Of a DNA stretch of 64,000 nt, positions 8,580 through 18,263 are shown piece after piece. This stretch comes from Sphingobium sp. TKS (GTDB lineage Bacteria; Pseudomonadota; Alphaproteobacteria; Sphingomonadales; Sphingomonadaceae). The notes below the pieces were generated by a model that worked only from the letters and a program-made list of their open reading frames with translations, was not told where the DNA came from and made no database searches. The position numbers and the translations under genes are program-made. Position 1 is the first letter of the stretch; each line of letters opens with the position of its first letter. Location of the stretch: positions 1 to 64,000 of the forward strand of contig NZ_CP005087.1 in NCBI RefSeq assembly GCF_001563265.1. The letters are read 5' to 3'.

Positions 8580-8942
8580 TCAATTGAGTTTTGTCTTGGT
8601 GACGCCGAGCATCGCCATGAGCTGGGTCCCGGTCGTGTCGTCGCCATTTTTGAGGATCGCGGCAAAGCCGCCGATCATCTTGCCGAAATGCTCGCCCGAT
8701 AGCCGCATGTCGCGCGGGGTTTGCTGATCGTCGTCCGCGGTGATCAGCATCGCGATTCCCATGGCGAGGGCTTCGGTCAGCATGGGCATGGCGATACTGG
8801 CATGGCCTTCCTGCACCTCGCGCGATCCCATGGCATGGGTTACCGCCTGGATCGCGATCTGGGCGCAAACATGGCGATATTCGCCCGGTGAGAGATTATC
8901 GGGAATATCGAACAGTTCTTCCGGTACGGCCTTGATGCTCAT
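8580..8942 (-). CDS. Hypothetical protein, 120 residues
   Basis: Starts MSIKAVPEELFDIPDN at 8942, preceded by GAGGAT at good spacing. Cytoplasmic and rich in Ala/Met, with a helical middle ('QEGHASIAMPMLTEALAMG') and a C-terminal 'GEHFGKMIGGFAAILKNG'. No domain recognised. It is the last gene of a leftward cluster of four small genes (9615 to 8580) that begins next to the LexA box shared with imuA; only 4 bases separate it from the gene upstream. Confidence 0.6.
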   Translation of the reverse strand: MSIKAVPEELFDIPDNLSPGEYRHVCAQIAIQAVTHAMGSREVQEGHASIAMPMLTEALAMGIAMLITADDDQQTPRDMRLSGEHFGKMIGGFAAILKNGDDTTGTQLMAMLGVTKTKLN

Positions 8943-8946
8943 GGCT

Positions 8947-9282
8947 TCATCCTCTGTGTCGGCTCACGGCCTTTTTCCATTCCCGTTCATCGGGAGGGGG
9001 AAATTTGATCCGCAGCGGTTGCCGGGTGGTTTCGATCGAGACTGGGCGGACCTTGCGACCATAGCGTTTCGAACAGCTGGTGCAGTAGAAGCATCGGACT
9101 GCGTCGCGAAAATCATCGGTCCAACCTTTGCGGTGGAATTTCCACCACAGGCCATGGGGTTCGAACAGGCCCACCCGCCGGCAGCGGCATTCGACCTTGA
9201 CCGTATAGCCCCAATGGGCGGCCTCGAAGATGGAGGTCGTCTGCCGATCATGATCGTGGGTGATGCCATCACGGGTTTGCAT
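8947..9282 (-). CDS. Hypothetical protein with a cysteine-rich, zinc-ribbon-like centre
   Basis: 111 residues. The middle carries 'VECRCRRVGL' and 'CFYCTSCSKRYG', i.e. CxC and CxxCxxC arrangements suggesting a metal-binding site, flanked by basic residues ('WWKFHRKGW'). The C-terminus is basic. A nucleic acid-binding role is possible but unproven. It overlaps the end of the upstream gene by 14 bases, indicating co-transcription. Confidence 0.55.
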   Translation of the reverse strand: MQTRDGITHDHDRQTTSIFEAAHWGYTVKVECRCRRVGLFEPHGLWWKFHRKGWTDDFRDAVRCFYCTSCSKRYGRKVRPVSIETTRQPLRIKFPPPDEREWKKAVSRHRG

Positions 9283-9436
9283 GTCTCACGCGCTCGTCCC
9301 AGGCTAAAGCGCCCAGCATATAGGGGCCATCATCGCGCCGGCCTTCGCGGATCTCGCGCAGGAAAGCGCGATTGTCGAAGCCGCGCTTCTCCAGCGCTTG
9401 CGCCACCGCCTCGCGGATATGATCGATATGGTCCAT
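9269..9436 (-). CDS. Small hypothetical protein, 55 residues
   Basis: Starts at ATG 9436 (MDHIDHIREAVAQALEKRGF). The frame is open further up to GTG 9460, which overlaps the previous stop. Amphipathic and charged, ending DERVRHANP. No domain recognised. Part of the leftward four-gene cluster next to imuA. Confidence 0.5.
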   Translation of the reverse strand: MDHIDHIREAVAQALEKRGFDNRAFLREIREGRRDDGPYMLGALAWDERVRHANP

Positions 9437-9453
9437 GGTCCGGTCCTCTGGCT

Positions 9454-9615
9454 TCACCACGGAATCTCATCATCGTCGACGAGCGCCGGATCCTTGCGGG
9501 GATCGACGGGCGGTGTCGTCGATTCGGTGCCGGGGGTCTCAAACAAGTCCGCTTGTTCTGGCGCCTCAGCCGACTTGGCGCCAAGCCGTAGACTGAGCTT
9601 TCGACGTTGCTGCAT
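9454..9615 (-). CDS. Small hypothetical protein, 53 residues
   Basis: Starts MQQRRKLSLRLGAKSAEAPE at 9615, with GAGGAGAA just upstream as a strong ribosome site. The N-terminus is basic; the rest is Pro/Asp-rich and probably disordered, ending DDDEIPW. It is the first gene of the leftward cluster. Its start is 84 bases from the LexA box at 9699-9713, so it may be SOS-controlled together with imuA. Confidence 0.5.
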   Translation of the reverse strand: MQQRRKLSLRLGAKSAEAPEQADLFETPGTESTTPPVDPRKDPALVDDDEIPW

Positions 9616-9698
9616 CGCGATTCTCCTCGATGATTTCAGGCCAGTCTCGACTGCCTCGATGGGGTGCGACTCCGGCCCATTGACTCTTAGCGCCTTTG

Positions 9699-9713
9699 GA
9701 ACAAAAAAGGAAC
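9699..9713 (+). promoter_or_regulatory. LexA box upstream of imuA
   Basis: GAACAAAAAAGGAAC is an exact alphaproteobacterial LexA site (GAAC-N7-GAAC). It lies 30 bases before the imuA start, with TTGACT (9680-9685) upstream as a possible -35, so bound LexA would cover the -10 region. The leftward small-gene cluster diverges from the same intergenic space. Confidence 0.85.
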
Positions 9714-9743
9714 AAACAACCGCCGAGTCATAGGAGGCCCTTC

Positions 9744-10505
9744 ATGACGGAAAGAGGGGCACGTCCCCATGTCGCTGCGCTGCGCGCAAAAATCGCCGAG
9801 ATCGAGGGTGGTGATCGCCGGGCGCGGTCGGTGTTGCCGTTCGGGATCGAGGTGATCGATTCGAAGCTGCCGGGCGGCGGCCTGGCGCTGGGCGCGCTGC
9901 ACGAAGTGGCGGGCGGCGCGCAGGGAGCGACCGATGGCGCTGCGGCCGCCTTGTTCGCAGCCGGCATTGTCGGGCGGATCAGCGGCAGCATCCTCTGGTG
10001 CATGACCCAGGCCGATCTGTTCGCCCCGGCCATCGCCCAAGCCGGGCTCGATCCCGACCGGGTCATCTATGTGGAAGCCCGCGACGAGACCGCGCTGCTT
10101 TCCTGTTTCGAGGAGGGGCTGCGCCATGGTGGTCTGGGTGGCGTGGTGGCCGAGGTCGCGCGGCTGTCGATGACCGCCTCGCGGCGATTGCAACTGGCGG
10201 CGGAAAGCACCGGCACGATCGGTATCGCGGTGCGCCGCTGGCGGCGATCGGCCGAAGCCTCGGACCTTGGGCAGCCGACGGCTGCGGCGACGCGCTGGCG
10301 GGTGACGGCGGTTCCCTCTGAGTTGCTGCCGGTGCCGGGTGTCGGGCGGCATCGCTGGTTCGTCGAACTCATCCGCTGCCGCGCGGGCGAGAGCGCTGAT
10401 TTTCTGGTGGAAGCATGTGATGCGACAGGTTGTCTCGCTCTTCCTGCCGACCTGGCCGACCGATCGGCTGCGTCGCAGGCTTGGGCGGAACGCGCCGCCT
10501 CCTGA
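9744..10505 (+). CDS. imuA: SOS mutagenesis protein ImuA
   Basis: 253 residues of the ImuA family, distant RecA-like proteins that work with ImuB and DnaE2 in damage-induced mutagenesis. Typical parts: 'FGIEVIDSKLPGGGLALGALHEV' spread over residues 34-58 and the 'RVIYVEARDETALLSCFEEGLR' region near 110-135; the usual P-loop lysine is absent. ATG 9744 is preceded by AGGAGG. The downstream gene starts 86 bases inside it, so the pair is translationally coupled. A LexA box precedes it. Confidence 0.9.
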   Translation: MTERGARPHVAALRAKIAEIEGGDRRARSVLPFGIEVIDSKLPGGGLALGALHEVAGGAQGATDGAAAALFAAGIVGRISGSILWCMTQADLFAPAIAQAGLDPDRVIYVEARDETALLSCFEEGLRHGGLGGVVAEVARLSMTASRRLQLAAESTGTIGIAVRRWRRSAEASDLGQPTAAATRWRVTAVPSELLPVPGVGRHRWFVELIRCRAGESADFLVEACDATGCLALPADLADRSAASQAWAERAAS

Positions 10506-11940
10506 CGCGGCGCTCGTCCTGGTCGGCATGGAGGGTAATCGCCGCGTGCTCACCGCGGCGAATGCGGCCGCGCGCGCGATCGGGCTCCATGCGGGCATGG
10601 CCGCGACCCAGGCGCAGGCGCTGGTGCCCGATCTGCTCATCATGGACGCAGACCTGGAGGCGGATAGGCAGGCGCTGGAGCGACTCGCCATCTGGTCGCT
10701 CCGCCGCTACGCCCCGATCATCGCGCTCGATCCGCCCGATGGGCTGATGCTCGACATCACCGGCGCGGACCATGCTCATGGGGGAGCTATGGGAGTGTTG
10801 CGCGACATATTGAAGCGCCTGGCCGAAGTGGAAACGGCGGGACGCGCCGTCTGCGCGCCGGCCTATGGCGCTGCCCATGCATTGGCGCGTTATGGCGCTG
10901 ACCCCTTTCGTGTGGTCGACCCGCTGGAACTGGCCGATGCCATTGGCGATCTTCCGCTTGCCGCGCTACGCCTCGACCGTGCCACGATAATGTCGCTCAG
11001 CAAGCTCGGCCTCGAAACCATTGCCGATCTGGAGGCCATGCCGCGCGCCTCGCTCGCGCTGCGGTTCGGGTCCAAGCCGGGCCAACGGCTCGACCAGGCC
11101 TATGGTCGGGCATCGGAACCCTTCGAGCCCATTGCCGCGCCCGAGCGCATCGAGGTCGAGCGGCGTTTTGCCGAACCGATCGGCGCGCCCGAGACGCTGG
11201 CGCGCTACACGCACAAGCTGGTGGACCAGCTCTGCCAGCAGTTGGAGGAGGCGGGGGTGGGCGCCCGCCGACTCGACCTGCGTTTCCATCGCGTCGACAA
11301 TGGGATCGAGGCGATCCGTGCCGGGCTTGCAAGGCCCAGCCGGGACCGCAAGCAGATGGGGCGACTGCTCTGCGACCGGATCGAGACGGTCGATCCGGGG
11401 TTCGGGGTGGAGCGCATGTTGCTGGCGGCGCCGGCGGTCGAGCCTTTGCGTTTCCGCACCATCTCCAACCTTGGCGATGTGCCGGTGCCCGATGTGGCCG
11501 CGCTGGTCGACATATTGGGCAACAGGGTAGGGGAGGAGCGGCTCTATCGCTATGCCGCGCGGGAGAGCGATATCCCCGAACGGTCGGTGACCAGGATCGC
11601 GCCCATGGCCGATCCGACGCTGCTCCGCTGGCCCGAGCGCTGGCCGCGCCCGGCGCGGCTGTTCGCGCGGCCTGAACCGATCGACACCATGGCGCTGCTT
11701 CCCGATCATCCTCCGGTCCATTTTATCTGGCGCGGCATCCGGCGGCGGGTGAAGCGGGCCGATGGCCCGGAACGCATCTATGGCGAATGGCATATGAGCG
11801 AAGCGGAGTGGCTCAGCGTCCGGGATTATTTCCTTCTCGAGGATGAAACAGGCGCGCGCTACTGGGTGTTCCGACAGGGTGACGGCATGGACAGCGCGAC
11901 CGGCGGACAGGGCTGGTTCCTGCATGGGCTTTTTGGCTGA
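10420..11940 (+). CDS. imuB: Y-family polymerase-like protein ImuB
   Basis: 506 residues. The start MRQVVSLFLPTWPTDRLRR is characteristic: ImuB has the Y-family polymerase fold but lacks the catalytic acidic residues of its first motif. It acts as a hub that bridges the beta clamp, ImuA and DnaE2. The little-finger region (around residues 250-340) and the ImuB-type C-terminus ('ARYWVFRQG' near the end) are present. A frame open further upstream lies entirely within imuA, so I chose 10420 by the family start. Confidence 0.9.
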   Translation: MRQVVSLFLPTWPTDRLRRRLGRNAPPPDAALVLVGMEGNRRVLTAANAAARAIGLHAGMAATQAQALVPDLLIMDADLEADRQALERLAIWSLRRYAPIIALDPPDGLMLDITGADHAHGGAMGVLRDILKRLAEVETAGRAVCAPAYGAAHALARYGADPFRVVDPLELADAIGDLPLAALRLDRATIMSLSKLGLETIADLEAMPRASLALRFGSKPGQRLDQAYGRASEPFEPIAAPERIEVERRFAEPIGAPETLARYTHKLVDQLCQQLEEAGVGARRLDLRFHRVDNGIEAIRAGLARPSRDRKQMGRLLCDRIETVDPGFGVERMLLAAPAVEPLRFRTISNLGDVPVPDVAALVDILGNRVGEERLYRYAARESDIPERSVTRIAPMADPTLLRWPERWPRPARLFARPEPIDTMALLPDHPPVHFIWRGIRRRVKRADGPERIYGEWHMSEAEWLSVRDYFLLEDETGARYWVFRQGDGMDSATGGQGWFLHGLFG

Positions 11941-11991
11941 ACACCAATGCCCTGTTGCCCTGCCAATGTGGGTTGATCATAGGCCTTTGAA

Positions 11992-12165
11992 ATGGACGAA
12001 AAAGTGAAGGACCAGATTCTGCGCGCCACGGAGCGCGCGCCGCAATGGTTGCGCAATGACCTTGCCTCCAAGGATGCGGGCGTGCGCGCGCAAGCGGAGG
12101 AGATCCTTGCGACGACGATCGCTAACGCGCTGGCCAATGGAACCGGCGCGCCCGCGGAGGATTAG
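11992..12165 (+). CDS. Small DUF6771-like protein
   Basis: 57 residues (MDEKVKDQILRATERAPQWL...) with the pattern of sphingomonad DUF6771: a 'APQWLRNDL' helix, then 'AGVRAQAEEILATTIANALA'. It sits 51 bases after imuB in the same direction. Small helical cytoplasmic protein of unknown function, often near SOS mutagenesis genes in this group as far as I recall. Confidence 0.55.
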   Translation: MDEKVKDQILRATERAPQWLRNDLASKDAGVRAQAEEILATTIANALANGTGAPAED

Positions 12166-12190
12166 GGGCGCAGATTCGTTGGAGCCTGGG

Positions 12191-12532
12191 ATGATGCGTG
12201 CCGTGGAGATTGCCGTGCCTGCGCTTCCTCTCCTCGCTATCCTTATGCTGATGGGATCTTCGGCGGCTCAAGCTGTCGATCATCACAAAGCTCTACGTGT
12301 CGTGTGCGCGCAGGGCCGCAGCTTTGGGCTTAGGATCGAAGGTCGGCAGGCGCATGTGCAACTGGCCGACAGCGAGCTGGTGCTCGTCCGCAAGCCTTCG
12401 TCGCTGGGTCAGCATTTTCGCAACGGGGACGCGACGCTGATCCTCGACGATGACTATGTCGCCTTTGTCCAGCGCGGTGACTGGGGCTGGCAGGATTGCC
12501 ATATCGACCAGCCTTCCGGTTCAGATCGGTGA
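12191..12532 (+). CDS. Exported small protein, possibly MliC-like
   Basis: 113 residues. Residues 1-27 form a signal peptide (hydrophobic 'ALPLLAILMLMGSSAAQA' with an AQA cleavage site). The mature part has two cysteines ('VVCAQG' and 'WQDCHI') and a beta-rich pattern with 'GQHFRNGDATLILDDDYVAF', similar to the MliC lysozyme-inhibitor fold. The similarity is by pattern only. It lies between imuB and dnaE2 but has no obvious link to repair. Confidence 0.5.
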   Translation: MMRAVEIAVPALPLLAILMLMGSSAAQAVDHHKALRVVCAQGRSFGLRIEGRQAHVQLADSELVLVRKPSSLGQHFRNGDATLILDDDYVAFVQRGDWGWQDCHIDQPSGSDR

Positions 12533-12738
12533 CGAATCCATCTTGAATTGCTACGGAAAAGGCATAGCTTCAGCTTGTCGCCCCACTCTTGGAGCGACAT
12601 CTCCCCTCAACCTCGGCCCCGCCGTTGAGTTAGGCTCCGGCGGGGATCCTTTTATCCTGGACCGATGGTGCCGACAGCGGCAGCATCGCGCTCAAATTGG
12701 CGGAGTGACCGCCGTGCCCGTTGACTCTCTGCCCATTG

Positions 12739-12753
12739 GAACAAATAGCGAAC
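12739..12753 (+). promoter_or_regulatory. LexA box upstream of dnaE2
   Basis: GAACAAATAGCGAAC matches GAAC-N7-GAAC exactly and lies 36 bases before the dnaE2 start. TTGACT at 12721-12726 has the same relation to the box as in front of imuA, so the two promoters look homologous. The rest of 12533-12789 shows no gene. Confidence 0.85.
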
Positions 12754-12789
12754 ATATGCGCTATGATGTGAGAATCGGCAGGTGCCGCC

Positions 12790-15700
12790 ATGCGATATGC
12801 TGAACTCCAATGCGCCTCGCATTTCTCCTTCCTGCGCGGGGCATCGAGCTGCGAGGAGCTGTTCACCCAGGCGGAAGCCTGTGGCCTCGACGCCCTCGCC
12901 ATTACCGATCGTAACAGCCTGGCCGGAATCGTGCGCGCTCATGAGGCAGCAAAGGTCACCGGCGTCCGGTTGATCGTCGGTTGCCGGCTCGATCTTGCCG
13001 AAGGTCAGTCGCTGCTGGTCTATCCCATCGACCGATCCGGCTATGCCCATCTCTGCCGGTTGCTCAGCCGCGGCAAAAAGCGGGGCGGGAAGGGCAAGTG
13101 CATCATCGGCTGGGACGATGTCGCGGATTTTGCCGAAGGGCTGCTCGCCATATTGCTGCCCGGCGAGGTGGAGGAGGCGCAAGCCGTGATTTCGCGCTTC
13201 GCCAGGATCTTTGCCGGACGAGGCTATCTGGCGCTGACGCTGCGCCGGCGGCCGGGCGATCAACTGCGGCTGCACAATCTCTCCAACCTGGCCGCACGGC
13301 ATGCGGTGCCGACGGTGATCACCGGCGATGTTCTCTATCATCATCCGCACCGCCGGGTGCTCCAGGAGGTGATGACCTGCACCCGTCATCGCTGCACGAT
13401 CGATGAACTCGGCGCCCGCCGCGAACTGTATGCCGACCGCTATTTGATGCCGGCTGCGGAAATGCACCGTCTCTACGGTCGCTATCCCCAGGCGCTGGCG
13501 CGGACGCTCGAAATTGCCGACCGCTGCCGCTTCTCGCTCGACGAGCTCAAATATCAATATCCGGAAGAAGCCAGCATAACGGGCCTGACGCCGCAGGCGG
13601 CGCTGGAGCAGATGAGCTGGGAGGCGGCCAAGGTCCGCTATCCCGAGGGCGTGCCTGACAAGGTCGCGCGCCTGCTGCGCCACGAACTGGGGCTGATCGC
13701 AGAGCTTGGCTATGCGCCCTATTTTCTGACGGTGAACTCCATCGTCCGCTTCGCACGCAGCCGGGACATTCTCTGCCAGGGGCGGGGATCGGCCGCCAAC
13801 AGTGCGGTCTGCTATGTCCTGGGCATCACCTCGATCGACCCCGAACGTTCCGACCTGCTGTTCGAGCGGTTCATCAGCCAGGAGCGGAAGGAGCCGCCCG
13901 ATATCGACGTCGACTTCGAGCATGAGCGGCGCGAGATCGTCATGCAATGGGTGTTCGACACCTATGGCCGCGACCATAGCGCGCTTTGTTCGACCGTCAT
14001 CCGCTACCGCGCCAAGGGCGCGATCAAGGATGTCGGCAAGGCGCTGGGCCTGTCGGAAGATCTGATCAAGGCGCTTTCCGGGCAGGTCTGGGGGTGGAGC
14101 GAGGAGGGCGTGCAGGAGCGCCATGCCGAGGAGCTCAATCTCAATCTCTCCGACCGGCGGTTGCGTCTGGCGCTCGATCTTGCGCGCGAACTGATCGGCA
14201 CGCCGCGGCATTTGTCGCAGCATCCCGGCGGCTTTGTCCTGACCCATGACCGGCTTGATGAGCTGGTGCCGATCGAACCAGCGGCCATGGCGGACCGGCA
14301 GGTGATCGAATGGGACAAGGATGATATCGATGCGCTCAAATTTATGAAGGTCGATTGCCTGGCGCTGGGCATGCTGACGGCGATGAAGCGCGGGTTTGAT
14401 TTTCTGGAACAACATAAGGGAATCCGCATGGACCTGGCTTCGATCCCGCCCGAGGATCCGCGCACCTATGCGATGATCCGCGCCGCCGACACGCTGGGCG
14501 CCTTCCAGATCGAGAGCCGGGCGCAGATGGCGATGCTCCCGCATATCAAGCCGCGCACTTTCTATGATCTGGTGATCGAGGTGGCGATCGTAAGGCCCGG
14601 CCCCATCCAGGGGGATATGGTCCATCCCTATCTGCGCCGCCGGGCGGGCAAGGAGAAGGTCGAATACCCCAAGCCCGAACTGGAAAAGGTGCTGGGCAAG
14701 ACGCTGGGCGTGCCGCTGTTCCAGGAACAGGCGATGCGGGTCGCGATCGAATGCGCAGGGTTCACCGCATCCGAGGCCGACCAGCTGCGGCGCGCCATGG
14801 CGACGTTCAAGTTCACCGGCGGCGTCTCGAAATTCAAGGAAAAGCTGGTGAGCGGCATGGTCGAGCGCGGTTACACGGCGGAGTTTGCCGAGAAGACCTT
14901 CGGGCAGCTCGAGGGCTTTGGCAGTTATGGGTTCCCGGAAAGCCATGCGGCGTCGTTCGCGCTGATCGCCTATGCGTCCTGCTGGCTCAAATGCTGGCAT
15001 CCTGAGATTTTCTGTGCGAGCCTGCTGAATGCCCAACCCATGGGCTTTTATGCACCGGCACAGATCGTGGCCGATGCCCGCGCGCACCGGGTGGAAGTGC
15101 GGCCGGTCTGCATCAATGCTTCCCGCTGGGATTGTACGCTGGAGCCGGCGGATGGGGATCGGTTCGCGGTGCGGCTCGGCATGCGGATGGTCACGGGGCT
15201 GAAAGAGGCTGACGCCGCTCGGATCATCGTGGCGCGGGCGGATGAACCGTTTGTCAGCGTAGAGGAGCTATGGCGTCGGGTCGGGGTAGGGATAGGCTCG
15301 CTGAACCGGCTGGCGGAAGCCGATGCGTTTCGCGGGTCGATGCGCCTGGCGCGGCGGGAGGCGCTTTGGGCGATCAAGGCGCTGCGCGACGAGCAATTGC
15401 CACTGTTTGCTGCCGCTGACGCGCGGGAGAACGGGCTCGTCCAGGAAATTGTCGAGCAGCCCGTCGCGCTGCGGCCGATGAGCGAGGGGAGGGAGGTGGT
15501 CGAGGATTATGGCCATGTCGGCCTCACCCTCCGGCAGCATCCGGTGTCGTTCCTGCGCGAGGAATTGCTGCGGCAGAAGATGGTGCCTTGCAGTGCGCTC
15601 GATCGCACCAAAGACGGGCGCTATATCTGGCTGGCCGGACTGGTGCTGGTCCGGCAGCGGCCGGGATCGGCCAAGGGCGTCATGTTCATCACCATCGAGG

Positions 15701-16056
15701 ATGAGAGCGGGATCGCCAATCTCATCATCTGGCCGCGCATGTTCGAGCAGAACCGGCGGATCGTCATGGGGGCGCGGATGATGGGACTCTATGGGCAGGT
15801 GCAACGTGAGGGCGAGGTTGTCCATGTGATCGCGAAGAAGCTCATCGACTTGTCGCCGTTGCTGGGTTCGCTGGGTCAGAGATGGGAAGCTGGCCCTTCC
15901 TCACTCGGTCCAGACGACAGAGCGCTCAGCCACGTCGGTCCTGACACTGGGGCGGTTTTGGCTGGTCCGCCCAACCCACGGGACATCCTCGTGAGAGATC
16001 TGCACATCGATCAGGTCCGCGACCGGCCATTGATAAAGAGCAGAAATTTCCATTGA
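12790..16056 (+). CDS. dnaE2: Error-prone DNA polymerase DnaE2
   Basis: 1088 residues, normal family length. N-terminal PHP domain ('[17 protein letters not shown]'), C-family polymerase core with the catalytic '[13 protein letters not shown]' near residue 371, a helix-hairpin-helix region, and a C-terminal OB fold ('[19 protein letters not shown]'). It ends in the usual '...KSRNFH'. With ImuA and ImuB it performs LexA-controlled translesion synthesis. No frameshift is visible, so the mutagenesis cassette is complete on this plasmid. Confidence 0.95.
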   Translation: MRYAELQCASHFSFLRGASSCEELFTQAEACGLDALAITDRNSLAGIVRAHEAAKVTGVRLIVGCRLDLAEGQSLLVYPIDRSGYAHLCRLLSRGKKRGGKGKCIIGWDDVADFAEGLLAILLPGEVEEAQAVISRFARIFAGRGYLALTLRRRPGDQLRLHNLSNLAARHAVPTVITGDVLYHHPHRRVLQEVMTCTRHRCTIDELGARRELYADRYLMPAAEMHRLYGRYPQALARTLEIADRCRFSLDELKYQYPEEASITGLTPQAALEQMSWEAAKVRYPEGVPDKVARLLRHELGLIAELGYAPYFLTVNSIVRFARSRDILCQGRGSAANSAVCYVLGITSIDPERSDLLFERFISQERKEPPDIDVDFEHERREIVMQWVFDTYGRDHSALCSTVIRYRAKGAIKDVGKALGLSEDLIKALSGQVWGWSEEGVQERHAEELNLNLSDRRLRLALDLARELIGTPRHLSQHPGGFVLTHDRLDELVPIEPAAMADRQVIEWDKDDIDALKFMKVDCLALGMLTAMKRGFDFLEQHKGIRMDLASIPPEDPRTYAMIRAADTLGAFQIESRAQMAMLPHIKPRTFYDLVIEVAIVRPGPIQGDMVHPYLRRRAGKEKVEYPKPELEKVLGKTLGVPLFQEQAMRVAIECAGFTASEADQLRRAMATFKFTGGVSKFKEKLVSGMVERGYTAEFAEKTFGQLEGFGSYGFPESHAASFALIAYASCWLKCWHPEIFCASLLNAQPMGFYAPAQIVADARAHRVEVRPVCINASRWDCTLEPADGDRFAVRLGMRMVTGLKEADAARIIVARADEPFVSVEELWRRVGVGIGSLNRLAEADAFRGSMRLARREALWAIKALRDEQLPLFAAADARENGLVQEIVEQPVALRPMSEGREVVEDYGHVGLTLRQHPVSFLREELLRQKMVPCSALDRTKDGRYIWLAGLVLVRQRPGSAKGVMFITIEDESGIANLIIWPRMFEQNRRIVMGARMMGLYGQVQREGEVVHVIAKKLIDLSPLLGSLGQRWEAGPSSLGPDDRALSHVGPDTGAVLAGPPNPRDILVRDLHIDQVRDRPLIKSRNFH

Positions 16057-16409
16057 AGCTATCGCGGAAAGGCTTCAGGCACAGCAGATTTTTGGAAACT
16101 CGGGGACGTACCCGAATGTCGGCTTAGGAAACACCAAATCAAGAAAGCTGCCGTTCACAGCTCATAGAAAGTTGAGAGCCCGAACGTGCTCATTCAAGTC
16201 GCCTGAGCTTTCGGATGGCCGTATAAAGGGCTTCCTGCGAAGCAATGGTAGAAAGGTTGATCGCTGGCGGTCGCCGTGTTCGTCGGAGTGAGGATGGATG
16301 TGTGGAGAGTGACAGCCGTGTAACGTGATTGCCATGCTCGCCCGCGTCACCTTGCAGCACACGGTGAATTCTGTAAGAGGTTAAAGCGTTGAATATCGGG
16401 GGATAGACA

Positions 16410-17345
16410 TTGGGGTTACCGCGCGTCAGGTTGCTGCAGATTGGCGATCTGCATCTGCCGTCGGCTGCTCGCACTGAAAGGTCGGTGGACCAAAAGGACC
16501 GTACTTTCTCAGTTGAGCTGCGCAACGTCATTTCTCGTCAACCCATCAAGACTGTCTTCAAGCGCATCTATCGAATGTGCGAGGCAGAGGAGATTGATGG
16601 AATTCTGCTCATGGGAGACATGACCGACTTTGGTAAGTTGGACGGCTATAGGGCGGGCGCGGCTTACGTTGCAAACGCATTGCAACTGGGCAAGGGGCGT
16701 CGCAACGCGTTGACCTTCTGCGGTATCGTGCCGGGAAATCACGACATTGATCGCAACTTGGCGAAAAAGCCGAGCATGACGGCAAAATTCGGCCCGCTCA
16801 ATGCCGCATTGAGCGCCGTCGGATTGGAGCAGATCCCGGTCGAGCAATCGCTCATCCGCCATGTGGGGCCATCCGATGCGACGTGCGCGGTCGTATTAAT
16901 GAACAGCTGCTGGGGATGTGGAGCGGTTGAATACATCCCTGCGGAGTTTCGTGATAGTGTGGGGCCTGCAATCGAGGCTGCGATCGCGGCGGGTGATCCA
17001 AAGGTCCTGAGCGCATACTACGACCGCCAGTTTGACACACCGGCGTTCTCCGACAACAGCATAGCGCATCTCGTAGAGACTGCTGGTAAGATGCCCCGGG
17101 AGGAACAGTTGGTCGTGGTCGCTCATCACAACCTGCTCCCTCAGCGCATGACCCGCCTTGCCCCCTATACCGAACTTGTCAACTCTGGAGCGGTTCGCGC
17201 CTCGTTAATGGAAGCCGGAAGGCCAATATTGTACCTGCATGGCCATATCCACACCGACCCGGTCGAAGTGCTCTCCGTTCCGGGCGGTGACGCACTTGTC
17301 TGTATCTCCGCGCCCGCCGCTGAGGACGGGTTCAATATAATAGAA
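16410..17345 (+). pseudogene. Calcineurin-like metallophosphoesterase, 3' end cut by IS6100
   Basis: The phosphoesterase motifs are all visible: 'GDLHL', 'GDMTDFG', 'GNHD', 'VAHHN' and 'HGHIH'. The protein reads 312 native residues before running into the IS6100 end at 17346 and stopping 12 codons later. The likely start is the TTG at 16410, preceded by GGGGG; no ATG fits. Substrate unknown; such proteins can be nucleases or cyclic-nucleotide phosphodiesterases. All metal ligands precede the break, so residual activity is possible. The 16057-16409 gap before it shows no gene. Confidence 0.75.
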
Positions 17346-18225
17346 GGCTCTGTTGCAAAGATTGGCGGCAGTCAGAGGTAGGCTGTCGCTCTGCGCCGAT
17401 CAGGCGGCTGCTGCGAAATGGTGGTTGAGCATGCCCATGGCCTCCGTCAGCGCCGAGGGCCCAATGCCAAAAGCTCTCTCCACAAGGCGCACCTCGCCCC
17501 TGATGCCGGGCTGCAGGCACCAGGGGCGAGCCTGTCCTTTGCGCAGGGCTCGCATGACTTCGAATCCCTTGATCGTGGCATAGGCCGTGGGGATCGATTT
17601 GAAACCGCGCACCGGCTTGATCAGTATCTTGAGCTTTCCGTGATCGGCCTCGATCACGTTATTGAGATACTTCACCTGCCGGTGGGCCGTCTCCCGGTCC
17701 AGCTTTCCTTCGCGCTTCAATTCGGTGATCGCTGCACCATAGCTCGGCGCTTTGTCGGTATTGAGCGTGGCAGGCTTTTCCCAGTGCTTCAGGCCTCGCA
17801 GGGCCTTGCCCAGGAACCGCTTCGCTGCCTTGGCGCTGCGGGTCGGCGACAGGTAGAAATCGATCGTGTCGCCCCGCTTGTCGACTGCCCGGTACAGGTA
17901 GGTCCACTTGCCCCGCACCTTGACGTAGGTTTCATCCAGGCGCCAGCTCGGATCAAAGCCACGCCGCCAGAACCAGCGCAGCCGCTTCTCCATCTCCGGG
18001 GCGTAGCACTGGACCCAGCGATAGATCGTCGTATGGTCGACCGAAATGCCGCGTTCCGCCAGCATTTCCTCAAGGTCGCGATAGCTGATCGGATAGCGAC
18101 AATACCAGCGCACCGCCCACAGGATCACATCACCCTGGAAATGGCGCCACTTGAAATCCGTCATCGTTCCGTCCGTCCAATCTCCGCCAAGCATGCTCAA
18201 GCTTCACGATTTTTGCAACAGAGCC
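17346..18225 (-). mobile_element. IS6100 copy 1
   Basis: Complete 880-bp IS6100 (IS6 family) with both 14-bp ends GGCTCTGTTGCAAA. Flanking octamers are TAATAGAA and CTACAGCG, so there is no target duplication. It joins a cut phosphoesterase gene to the partition operon of replicon 2, consistent with a replicon-fusion or deletion junction. Confidence 0.97.
17400..18164 (-). CDS. tnpA: IS6100 transposase (copy 1)
   Basis: 254 residues starting MTDFKWRHFQGDVILWAVRW, the known IS6100 transposase. DDE catalytic residues are in 'WRLDETYVKVRG', 'LNTDKAPSYG' and 'NVIEADHGKLK'. A frame extension to 18200 exists, but the family start is at 18164. IS6-family enzymes act by replicative cointegrate formation or by targeted recombination with an existing copy. 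All five copies in the window encode the same protein. Confidence 0.97.
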   Translation of the reverse strand: MTDFKWRHFQGDVILWAVRWYCRYPISYRDLEEMLAERGISVDHTTIYRWVQCYAPEMEKRLRWFWRRGFDPSWRLDETYVKVRGKWTYLYRAVDKRGDTIDFYLSPTRSAKAAKRFLGKALRGLKHWEKPATLNTDKAPSYGAAITELKREGKLDRETAHRQVKYLNNVIEADHGKLKILIKPVRGFKSIPTAYATIKGFEVMRALRKGQARPWCLQPGIRGEVRLVERAFGIGPSALTEAMGMLNHHFAAAA

Positions 18226-18263
18226 CTACAGCGCAACCATATTGCCAGCGGAGCGAGAGCAGA

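Noticed and set aside
12652..15087. 811-codon open frame on the minus strand opposite dnaE2
   Set aside because: Long only because the complementary codons of dnaE2 avoid stops; the His/Arg/Gln-rich translation has no domain pattern.
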